DNA of 64,000 nucleotides, taken from NCBI RefSeq assembly GCF_015709455.1, contig NZ_JADNQW010000005.1:2224501-2288500 (forward strand), read 5' to 3'. A program made the position numbers and the translations under genes. Under the pieces are notes generated by a model. The model saw only the letters and a list, made by a program, of their open reading frames with translations. It ran no database searches and was not told the origin of the DNA. Within the stretch, counting starts at the first letter, position 1; each line of letters opens with the position of its first letter. This DNA comes from Methylosinus sp. H3A (GTDB lineage: Bacteria > Pseudomonadota > Alphaproteobacteria > Rhizobiales > Beijerinckiaceae). Below are positions 54,280-61,939 of the stretch, piece after piece.

Positions 54280-54849
54280 TCGAACGTCCGCAAAGATCGT
54301 CTAGAGATATGCTCAGTGCGAGCATATTCTATCCGCACGAAAGCCGCCGTAGCCGACGTGCGTGTCGGCATAGCGTGTGACGCGCTCACTTTGTCCTTGG
54401 TGAGGACGAGAGGGGCGGCGAAATACTTTCGCCTCGGCAATCTCGTGCCGTAGATCGGCGTGAGAGCGCTGGAATTTGCGTCAATTGGCATCGCGACGGC
54501 AATAAAAGACCCGGCTACAGCTCTTCGTCGAGTGCGAGCTCCATAGGACGAAAGCCCGGCGAACGTGCGCTTTTTGCAATTCGGCGGCTCCTAGACGGAG
54601 ATCCGAAATGCATCCGATCTGCGCGTCGGATGCCCACCAGATGACCAGCGTTGCGCATTCCGCCCGTCATCCGACCCGCTTACTCTTCCACGCGTCGTCG
54701 GGTGATTTTCGCGCTTATCGGTGTCGTTCACAACGCGCGTGGTGCGCGAGTGGATTTGCGCGGGTTCGGCGAAGTTGATGGCTGTACTCCACGATGACAG
54801 CGTAAAATCGGGGTCGGTTGAGCGCCCCAAACGCCGACGGAGGACAGCC

Positions 54850-55928
54850 ATGGAGTATTTTGCCGGATTGGACGTGTCGATGGAAGAGACTTCGATCTGC
54901 GTCATCGATCAGGAAGGAAAATTTGTGCTCGAAACCAAGGTCGAAACCGACCCGGACGCGATTTCGCGGCGCTGCGACCCTACGCCGAACGCCTGCGACG
55001 CGTTGGCCACGAGGCGGGCTCCTTTTCGCCGCGGCTGCAAGCGGAGCTGCAGCAGCGCGGATTGCCGATGGTGTGCCTCGAGGCCTATCATGCCCGCTCC
55101 GCGCTCTCGGCCATGCGCAACAAGACGGATCGCACCGACTCGCAGGGGATCGCCCATATCGTGCGCACCGGCTGGTTCAAGCAAGTCCATTTCAAGAGCG
55201 AGGACAGCTACCGGCTGCGGCTCCTGGTGACGCACCGGCGTAACTTGAAGCGCAAGTCTTTCGACATTCAAAACGCCATCCGCCACTCGATCAAGACCTT
55301 CGGCCTGAAGCTCGGCGCCGTCAGCCGAGGACAATTCGAAGCGCGCGTGCGCGAGCTCGTCGCGCAGGATTCGCTGATCGCCGGCGTCGTCGATTGCATG
55401 CCGCGGGCGCGCGCGGCGCTGTGGCAGGAGTATCTTCGGCTGCACAAGATCGTCGTCGCTGTCGCGAGCAAGGACGACGTCTGCCGGCGCTTCATAGGGA
55501 TACCTGGCGTCGGGCCGATCAGCGCTCTGCCGTTCAAGACTTCGGTCGACGATCCGCGCCAGTTCCGCCGCTCGAAGACCGTCGGCACCTACCTCAGGCT
55601 GACGGCGCGATGGTGGCAGCCGGGAACGTCGATTGACGTTTCCGGCCACATCTCCAAGGCCGGCGACGGCGAGGTCCGACACCCGCTCTATGAGGCGGCG
55701 AATATCATGTTGACGCGCTTCAAGGGCTTCAGCAGCCTCAAGGCCTGGGGCTTGAAGATCGCCAAGAAGCGCGGTCACAAGCGCGCTTACGTGGCGGTCG
55801 CGCGGAAGCTTTCGGTGATCATGCATGCGATGTGGCGCGACGGTTCGACATTCCGGTTCAAGGCGGTGGAGACGCAGGAGAAGCAGCAAGGCAAGCGCGC
55901 GCCGAAGCTCCTCGCCGCCACCGCGTAA
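54850..55928 (+). pseudogene. IS110-family transposase with a frameshift
   Basis: The N terminus MEYFAGLDVSMEETSICVID is the start of the RuvC-like DEDD domain. After DPDAI, near 54965, the reading moves to another frame and continues as ALRPYAERLRRVGHEAGS, then CLEAYHARSALSAMRNKTDR and the transposase_20 helix-hairpin-helix FIGIPGVGPISALPFKTSV. The total length is two bases over a multiple of three, so one base is missing in ATTTCGCGGCG. IS110 transposases are normally single-frame, so this is a pseudogene or an assembly error rather than programmed frameshifting. The exact IS ends were not determined. Confidence 0.85.
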
Positions 55929-56613
55929 GAACGAAAAACGACGCGCCGACGGCGCGCGCACGACGCTTCGAATGTGAGGAATCCGCGCGAGCGGAGAACG
56001 GTTCTGATGCAGACCAAGGGCGGCGGGAAGCACGATATCTTGCCTGTGGCGCGCTCGCGCGACCACGCTCTAGTGCTTGTGGTTGATGCCCCGCGATCCC
56101 GATGCGGACATGTGCCGCGGCGCTTCATTGACGCCGCAGAGCACGGAGGAGTGCATGGCGCCTCAGAGCTGCGTTCGACGCCGGAGGGTTCCTGACGTGT
56201 CGAGGCCGATTGATTACGCCGTCGACCGACAAAGCGCGCCTTTGCGCGCGAGACCACGCTTGCCTACGATTGACCGATGGAGGAAGATATGGGGACGAAA
56301 GGCTCGGGACGTCGCCCAATTAGGAGGGCAAGATAAAGCGAACTGACGTTCGCGTCTCGCTGCGCTCGTAAGTGATTGTCTGCACATTTGTTTTTGCAGC
56401 CTACAAATGTGCATGTATGGCGCTGCGCGATGTGCGGCGGTTTCCGGTAGAATCGAATTTATTCGTCTTTGCAGCGTGATAGACGCCAGCGCTCGCGAGG
56501 TGCGGCGTGGCATGTCCCGCCGCTTCTACGCTACTGCCGGTATTTTTGCGCTGAACTACGATCGGCGCTCGAGGGTCATTGCGCAGACCGATTTCGACGC
56601 CGATCGTCTCGGA
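55929..56613. other. Intergenic region before the relaxase (possible oriT)
   Basis: This 685-bp stretch between the IS110 gene and the relaxase gene probably contains the right end of IS110 (55929 to about 56230) and the relaxase promoter. oriT often lies beside the relaxase gene, but I could not find a convincing nick site or inverted repeat. A frame in phase with the relaxase is open from 56407 and looks non-coding. Confidence 0.35.
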
Positions 56614-58725
56614 ATGGCGAGCGACGACAGAGACGATTTCCACATTCGACCCGGTCGATCTCGAGCTGGCGGAAGGAGCGTCACTCCGCGCTCGCTGCCC
56701 TTCGTCCGGCAGGTCGAGATTGCTGTCCAAAAGGCTGGCGGCGATCCGGGACGCATCGGCCGAGGTCCGGCGGCGGCGGCTGGCGGCCGGAAAGGAGAAG
56801 GAAGCGGCCGGTTCAACGCGCGGGGACGAGGCGCGAAGGTGGCGGCGTCGCTGCCGAGAGACGGCGGCGGCTGGCGACGCGACTCCGCTGGACGGTTTCG
56901 ATCGCGTCGCGTCGTCGTCAAGGCGCGGGTCGTGAAGCTCAACCCGCAACGCGGAACGCGCGGTCCAAAAATGCGCGGCGCCGCGAGCAAGGCCTTCGAC
57001 GCTCACCTGCGCTATCTCGAACGCGATGGCGTCACTCGCGACGGCGAGAAGGGCCACGCCTATTCTGAGATCGAGAATGAGGCAGACGGCCGCGCCTTTG
57101 TCGAGCGCGGACGCGACGATCGTCACCAATTCCGTTTCATCGTCGCGCCGGAGGACGCCAGCGATATGGCCGACCTGCGAGGCTTCACCCGCGACCTCAT
57201 GCGGCAGGTGGAGAAGGACCTCGACACGAGCCTCGATTGGATCGCCGTCGACCATCACAACACCGGCCATCCTCACACCCACATCATCGTCCGGGGCGTG
57301 CTCGACGACGGCCGCATCCTCAATATCGCCGGCGACTATATCGCTCACGGCGTTCGTCACCGGGCAAGCGAACTCGTCACGCTGGAGCTCGGCCATCAGA
57401 GCGAGATCGAGCTTCAGACGAAGCTCGCGAACGAAGTTGCGGCGGAGCGGTTGACGCGGCTCGACAAGATGTTGCTCGCCGAGCAGCGCGAACAAGGCGT
57501 CATTGATCTCAGGCTCGGGGAAGGCGCCTCCTATCTTGTCCGAGAAAACCGGGCGCTGCTGCTCGGTCGCGCGCGGTGTCTGGAACGCTACGGCCTCGCC
57601 ACCGAACTCAAGACAGGACGGTGGACCATTTCCGACCGCGCCGAGCCGATGCTGAAAGAATTGGGAGCGCGCAACGAAGCGATCGAGACCATCCGTCGGG
57701 CGCTGGCCGGTCACGGTCTGGCGGACGAGCGCGGCGGCGCGCAATATGCTTGCCACGGGGAGACCGGAAAGGAGCAGATCGTCGGCCGGGTGCTGGCCAA
57801 AGGCCTGGCCGGCGACGAGATGAGTGAGCGAGTCTATCTCGTCGTCGACGGCGTCGACGGACGAGTCCATCACATGGAGTTCGCCGATCCGATTCGCATC
57901 GAGGAGGTCGGCCGAGGCATGATCGTCGAAGCCGCGCCCGCCGTTTCCGGTCCGAGGCCCGCCGACCGCAACATCGCCATCGTCGCGGAGGACGACGGCC
58001 TCTACCGGCCGAGCGCTCATCTCGAACGCATTCGCGAGAGCTTCGAGCGGCAGGGCAAGGACCCGGACGCATTCGTCCGCTTCCATGTCCGCCGGCTGGA
58101 GGCGCTGCGCCGGGCCGGGCATGTCGAACGCGTCGACGCGGACCATTGGCGCGTTCCGAAGGATATCGTCGAGCGCGGCCAAAGTTATGATTTGGCCCAT
58201 GGTGGCGACGGACTCCGTGTGCGCACGCTCTCGACCTTCGACCTCGAACGGCAGATCGCCAGCGACGGAGCGACGTGGCTCGACCGCGAACTCGTCACCG
58301 ACAAGCCGATTCCGTTAGCAGAAGCAGGCTTCGGTCGGGACGTGAAGAATGCGCTCAACCGGCGCGGAGAGCGGTTGGTGGAAATGGGTCTCGCCACGGA
58401 CGATGGAAAATCCATCTCCATCCTGCGCAGCGCTATCGCCACGCTGGAGCGGCGGGAGGTGGAGCGGGTCGGCCGGCAGATGGCGGCCGAGCGCGGCTTG
58501 TCGTATTCGCCGAGCGCGCCGGGGGAATATGTGTCGGGGCGGCTGGCCGGCGTCGCCGATCTGGCCAGCGGGCGCTTCGCGATGATCGAGGATGGCCTCG
58601 GCTTCCAGCTCGTGCCCTGGCAGCCCGTTCTCGAAAAGCGCATCGGCCAATATCTCAGCGGTGTCCACCGCGATGGTGGCGGAATCGAGTGGGACCTCGG
58701 CCGGAAGCGCGGGCTGGGGCTGTGA
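56614..58725 (+). CDS. VirD2-like DUF3363 relaxase
   Basis: This 703-aa protein is the conjugative relaxase, which nicks oriT and pilots the transferred strand. The N-terminal 115 residues are basic and low complexity. The relaxase core follows: FDAHLRYLERDGVTRDG, then HQFRFIVAPEDASDMADLRG and the HUH motif DHHNTGHPHTHIIVRGVLDD, which binds the metal. The C-terminal DUF3363 region runs from about 300 to 703. The start (preceding ASDDRDDFHIRPGRSR) matches the usual family N terminus. It is on the opposite strand to traF, so the transfer genes here are in two blocks. Confidence 0.93.
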   Translation: MASDDRDDFHIRPGRSRAGGRSVTPRSLPFVRQVEIAVQKAGGDPGRIGRGPAAAAGGRKGEGSGRFNARGRGAKVAASLPRDGGGWRRDSAGRFRSRRVVVKARVVKLNPQRGTRGPKMRGAASKAFDAHLRYLERDGVTRDGEKGHAYSEIENEADGRAFVERGRDDRHQFRFIVAPEDASDMADLRGFTRDLMRQVEKDLDTSLDWIAVDHHNTGHPHTHIIVRGVLDDGRILNIAGDYIAHGVRHRASELVTLELGHQSEIELQTKLANEVAAERLTRLDKMLLAEQREQGVIDLRLGEGASYLVRENRALLLGRARCLERYGLATELKTGRWTISDRAEPMLKELGARNEAIETIRRALAGHGLADERGGAQYACHGETGKEQIVGRVLAKGLAGDEMSERVYLVVDGVDGRVHHMEFADPIRIEEVGRGMIVEAAPAVSGPRPADRNIAIVAEDDGLYRPSAHLERIRESFERQGKDPDAFVRFHVRRLEALRRAGHVERVDADHWRVPKDIVERGQSYDLAHGGDGLRVRTLSTFDLERQIASDGATWLDRELVTDKPIPLAEAGFGRDVKNALNRRGERLVEMGLATDDGKSISILRSAIATLERREVERVGRQMAAERGLSYSPSAPGEYVSGRLAGVADLASGRFAMIEDGLGFQLVPWQPVLEKRIGQYLSGVHRDGGGIEWDLGRKRGLGL

Positions 58726-58857
58726 TGGAGTCGCTCCTTTCCATTTGGAGCCGCAAGCGAGTTCTTGCAAAGCGGTACAGGCGCAGCGACGGCCACTTGA
58801 AAGGAATCGTCAGCCTTGCCGTGAGCCGAGGTTGGCCGACCTGCCGCCGCTACCGGC

Positions 58858-59088
58858 TCATGGCTGTTTTTTCCGTAGCCTCACACCCGGCCCCTCGCCA
58901 TTCTCCTCGACGAAGATCACGCCCGCCGCTTCGAGGGCCGCGCGGATCGCAGCGACCGTGCGGGGTTTCAGTTCCTCTCCCGCCTCGAGACGAGAAACCG
59001 TCGCCGGCGCGACCTGCGCCAGTTCTGCCAGCTCACGCACGCCAATTCCCAGGGCGACGCGCGCCATCTTGCATTGAACAGCTAGCAT
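58858..59088 (-). CDS. Small XRE-family HTH regulator
   Basis: This 76-aa protein is a compact HTH: MLAVQCKMARVALGIGVREL, then AELAQVAPATVSRLEAGEEL and KPRTVAAIRAALEAAGVIFV. This is the short XRE type with a C-terminal strand that is common beside transfer genes in alphaproteobacterial ICEs. The ATG opening MLAVQC gives the family start; a GTG 9 bp upstream is possible. It converges with the relaxase gene. It probably controls transfer or toxin genes, but its target is not visible. The 213 bp upstream to 59310 hold no gene. Confidence 0.88.
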   Translation of the reverse strand: MLAVQCKMARVALGIGVRELAELAQVAPATVSRLEAGEELKPRTVAAIRAALEAAGVIFVEENGEGPGVRLRKKQP

Positions 59089-59686
59089 TTTTAGCACGTC
59101 GTTCTATTTTTGGGTTGACGTTATTAGAATTCGGCGCTAAAAAGAGAGCGTCGTGACAAAACCATTACCACGCCATCCGACGCCGGAAAATCAATTTCCG
59201 GCGTTCGCCGAGGCTTGCATTTGACCAAAGCTCAGCAGAACTGCCGTTCTGCTGGACGATGAGAGGCCCTCGCTCATGCATATCCCCCTGGCTAATGAGG
59301 AACTCGGATCATGGCTGAACCCGAGATTACCACGCGTGCGCCTTCTTTCACCCGAAGGACCCTGTTGGTCGCGAGCGTCGGCGCTGCCGCGCCGGCGTCT
59401 TTCGGGGAAATCGCGCCTCTCGACACGTCGCGTATAGAAGCGGCCGACGCGGCGATGTCCATGTGGACACAATGGAGGGCTGCCCAGGACGCCGCCGACG
59501 TGCTCTGCCAGAAGCAGCAAAGCTTGGAAACCCAATTGATGCAGTTGATTCGCGAGTCCTGCTCAATCGACAATACTGATTGCGCTGAGGCGGACCGCGC
59601 CGCTCAGGAAGAGGATGAGCGCGCCCGCTGGGCGGCCGCCGATTTGGCTGTCGGCTACTCCGAAGCGAAAAAAGAGGAGGAGCTAG

Positions 59687-60516
59687 GCTCAGGACTCATT
59701 GATTGAGATAGAAGGCGACAGCGGCGGCGATGCATATGGCGGAGAAGAAGGCGTGCGCGCATCGATCGTAACGGGTGGCGATGCGCCGCCAGTCTTTGAG
59801 CTTGGCGAAGAGGTTCTCGATCTTATGACGTTGCCGGTAGAGCGCCTTGTCGTAATCGAGAGGCTTCTTACGGCTCTTTGTCGGCGGAATGCAGGGCTCG
59901 GTCCCGCGTTCCGCGAGCGCTCGCCGAAACCAGTCGCTGTCGTAGCCGCGATCTGCGATCAGGGCCGAGGACGGCGGCAGCGCGTCGAGCATCAGCCTCG
60001 CGCCTTTGTGATCGCTCATCTGCCCTTCGGTCAGCATCATGACAAGCGGCTTGCCGGCGCCGTCGCAAACGACGTGGAGCATGGAGTTCAGCCCGCCTTT
60101 CGTGCGGCCGATACAGCGGGAAAGAGCCCCTTTTTTAGGAGGCTCGCCGCCGTCCGATGCGCTTTCAGATGAGTGGAGTCGATCATGATCCGCTCCGGCT
60201 TCGGCCCTTCTCCCGCGAGCGCGGCGAAGATACGATCGAAGACGCCGAGCCGGCTCCAACGGATGAAGCGATTGTAGAGCGTCTTGGGCGGCCCATACTC
60301 CTTCGGGGCGTCCTTCCATTGCAGGCCATTCTTGATGACGTAGACGATCCCGCTGACCACGCGGCGGTCGTCCACCCGCGGCACGCCGTGCGCCAAGGGA
60401 AAGTGAGGGGAAATTCGCGCCATCTCCGCTTCGCTCAGCAAAAACAAATCACCCATCAAAGCCTCCATTTCGGAGACCTTGAATCACGCCTCACTCCAAA
60501 TTAATAGGTCCTGAGC
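59687..60516 (-). mobile_element. IS5-family (IS427-type) element
   Basis: The ends GCTCAGGAC (59687) and GTCCTGAGC (ending 60516) are inverted repeats flanked by CTAG (59683-59686 and 60517-60520). The 830-bp size, the CTAG duplication and the two-frame transposase fit the IS427 group of IS5. It splits the conserved gene around it. Confidence 0.88.
59696..60468 (-). CDS. IS5-family transposase made by -1 frameshifting
   Basis: The first frame (60468 down to 60088) starts MEALMGDLFLLSEAEMARIS and carries IMIDSTHLKAHRTAASL with the first catalytic Asp. The second frame continues to 59696 with LIADRGYDSDWFRRALAERG (second Asp) and YRQRHKIENLFAKLKDWRRI (Glu). The frames meet at a run of six A followed by GGGG (complement of 60127-60136), a classical slippery site. 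A -1 shift there gives LLKKGALSRCIGRTKGGLNS. All catalytic residues are present, so the element appears functional. Confidence 0.88.
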
Positions 60517-60828
60517 CTAGCCGTGGATATAGCGAAAGAACTCGCCGATGCGCTGGCGGCCACGCCGGCGTCTTCCGTCGAAGGCGTGGCCGCCAAGCTC
60601 CACGCCGTGCTCCGCGAGGGTGAATGGTGCGAGAACTGCCCCGAATTTCCCTGGCCGCAAGTCCGCTCGGCGCTGATCGACTTGATCCGAATCGGTCGCC
60701 TCGACTCGTTTCCCGAGTTTTGAAGTGGCTGGCGCCGAAGATGTTATCGCACAATTTCGAGCTGCGCTTCCTCGGCCCGAAATTGTGGTGAGGCGCTTCT
60801 TTGCTCACAAAACGCGGGGAGGGCACAT

Positions 60829-60875
60829 CTGACTCATTGGATCATGTTTCCTGTTGTCTAGACTGACTCATTGGA
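60829..60875. promoter_or_regulatory. Twin direct repeats before the HigB-like gene
   Basis: CTGACTCATTGGA occurs twice without mismatch, at 60829-60841 and 60863-60875, 34 bp apart. The second copy ends 13 bp before the toxin start. The pair is a likely operator bound by the HigA-like antitoxin. Confidence 0.6.
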
Positions 60876-60887
60876 GTAGTATCTCTC

Positions 60888-61244
60888 ATGGCTCGAACGG
60901 CTCCGATCAGCGTCGTCGAAACGCCGGAGTTTCTGTCGGCGACCGGCAAGCTCATGAGCGACGAGGAACGGGCGCTTCTGGTGGATTATCTCGCCTACAA
61001 TCCGACGGCCGGCGATCTGATCCCCGGAACGGGCGGCGTGCGGAAGCTGCGCTGGGGATTGGAAGGCCGCGGCAAGCGAGGCGGGGCGCGGGTGATCTAT
61101 TTCCACCACGACGCCGGCATGCCGCTCTTCGCGCTGACCGCTTTCGCCAAGAATGAGCGGGCCGATTTGAGCCAGCAGGACCGCAATGACTTCCAGCAGC
61201 TTACGACGCTGCTGGTCGAGGCATTCAAGAGGAGAACGCCATGA
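60888..61244 (+). CDS. RelE/HigB-type toxin
   Basis: This 118-aa protein is a RelE-superfamily mRNA interferase of the HigB-like group. Marks are ISVVETPEFLSATGKLMSDE, LVDYLAYNPTAGDLIPGTGG, then VRKLRWGLEGRGKRGGARVI and YFHHDAGMPLFALTAFAKNE. It would cleave mRNA at the ribosome. GGAG lies 11 bp before the ATG. Its stop overlaps the start of the HTH antitoxin gene by 4 bp. The toxin-first gene order is that of HigBA systems. Confidence 0.92.
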   Translation: MARTAPISVVETPEFLSATGKLMSDEERALLVDYLAYNPTAGDLIPGTGGVRKLRWGLEGRGKRGGARVIYFHHDAGMPLFALTAFAKNERADLSQQDRNDFQQLTTLLVEAFKRRTP

Positions 61245-61537
61245 GCAAGGTTGCCGACAGCATCCGGCGCGGGCTCGAGGAAGCGGTGACCTATGCCGAG
61301 GGCAGGGCGGACGAGAGCGCCTATCGCGTCCATGTGCCGGAGAAGATCGACGTGAAGGCGATCCGCACACGCCTGGACATGACGCAGGAAGAGTTCGCGG
61401 GCCGGTTCGGGTTCAGCGTCAACACGCTGCGTCATTGGGAACAAGGCTCGCGACAGCCGGAAGGACCGACCAGAGCCTATCTTCTGGTGATCGAGCGCGC
61501 GCCCAAGGCAGTCCAGAAGGCTTTGCGGGCCGTGTGA
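61241..61537 (+). CDS. HigA-type HTH antitoxin
   Basis: This 98-aa protein has a C-terminal cro-type HTH: VKAIRTRLDMTQEEFAGRFG, then FSVNTLRHWEQGSRQPEGPT. The N-terminal part (RRGLEEAVTYAEGRADESAY) probably folds on the toxin. It is the second gene of the pair and overlaps the toxin gene by 4 bp. It should bind the twin CTGACTCATTGGA repeats upstream to repress the operon. The pair likely stabilises the element. Confidence 0.92.
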   Translation: MSKVADSIRRGLEEAVTYAEGRADESAYRVHVPEKIDVKAIRTRLDMTQEEFAGRFGFSVNTLRHWEQGSRQPEGPTRAYLLVIERAPKAVQKALRAV

Positions 61538-61687
61538 TGCGTGTAGAGTGTTTTGGACAACTACGCCAGAATCGCCGTTCGCGAGTATTTTTGCGCCGCC
61601 ATACGACGAACGGGTTTTCCATCTTCTCATGCTCGACTTGCCGCTGCTTCATGCCCGTTTGATTTCGGAAAGAAAGCGAGCGACGGC

Positions 61688-61921
61688 ATGGCGGATGACA
61701 CGGAATCCGAGCCGGGCGACCTCATACCGGCCAACGACAATCGAGGCCCGGACGGTAAACGGGATGAACCGGACCGGGAGACGCGGCGACAGTTGGAGCA
61801 GGTGGCGCTGACCATCGCGCGGCTGATCGGACGACGGATCGCACGAGATCAGTTCGCGGCGCTCGGCGCCGCGAACGACAACAGGCCCGAGGACGCACAG
61901 AACGCCGAGGACGAGGAATAG
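61688..61921 (+). CDS. Small conserved protein upstream of the recombinase
   Basis: This 77-aa acidic protein, beginning MADDTESEPGDLIPANDNRG, has one predicted helix, TRRQLEQVALTIARLIGRRI, and a disordered tail with a second ANDNRP motif. Such short ANDNRP-containing proteins commonly precede large serine recombinase genes in alphaproteobacteria; the role is unknown. The start was chosen at the first ATG that leaves out a long, unrelated leader. It is 18 bp before the recombinase and on the same strand, so cotranscription is likely. Confidence 0.72.
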   Translation: MADDTESEPGDLIPANDNRGPDGKRDEPDRETRRQLEQVALTIARLIGRRIARDQFAALGAANDNRPEDAQNAEDEE

Positions 61922-61939
61922 AAGGAACGGAGACCGCCC

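Larger units (their letters stand above)
59311..60723 (+). pseudogene. Conserved hypothetical gene split by an IS5-family element
   Basis: The parts 59311-59686 and 60521-60723 join to a 192-aa frame when the IS and one CTAG copy are removed; the junction reads AKKEEEL-AVDIAKELADAL. The N terminus has a twin-arginine-like stretch FTRRTLLVASVGAAAPAS, followed by MSMWTQWRAAQDAADVLC, and the end has GEWCENCPEFPWPQVRSALI. Proteins of this layout recur upstream of recombinase genes in alphaproteobacterial ICEs; the function is unknown. A GAGGAA box precedes the start. Translation currently ends just inside the IS (LGSGLID). Confidence 0.82.

Noticed and set aside
56401..58200. A 599-codon open frame opposite the relaxase gene
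   Set aside because: It mirrors the relaxase coding sequence in high-GC DNA, has no recognisable domain, and the relaxase HUH motif fixes the real strand.
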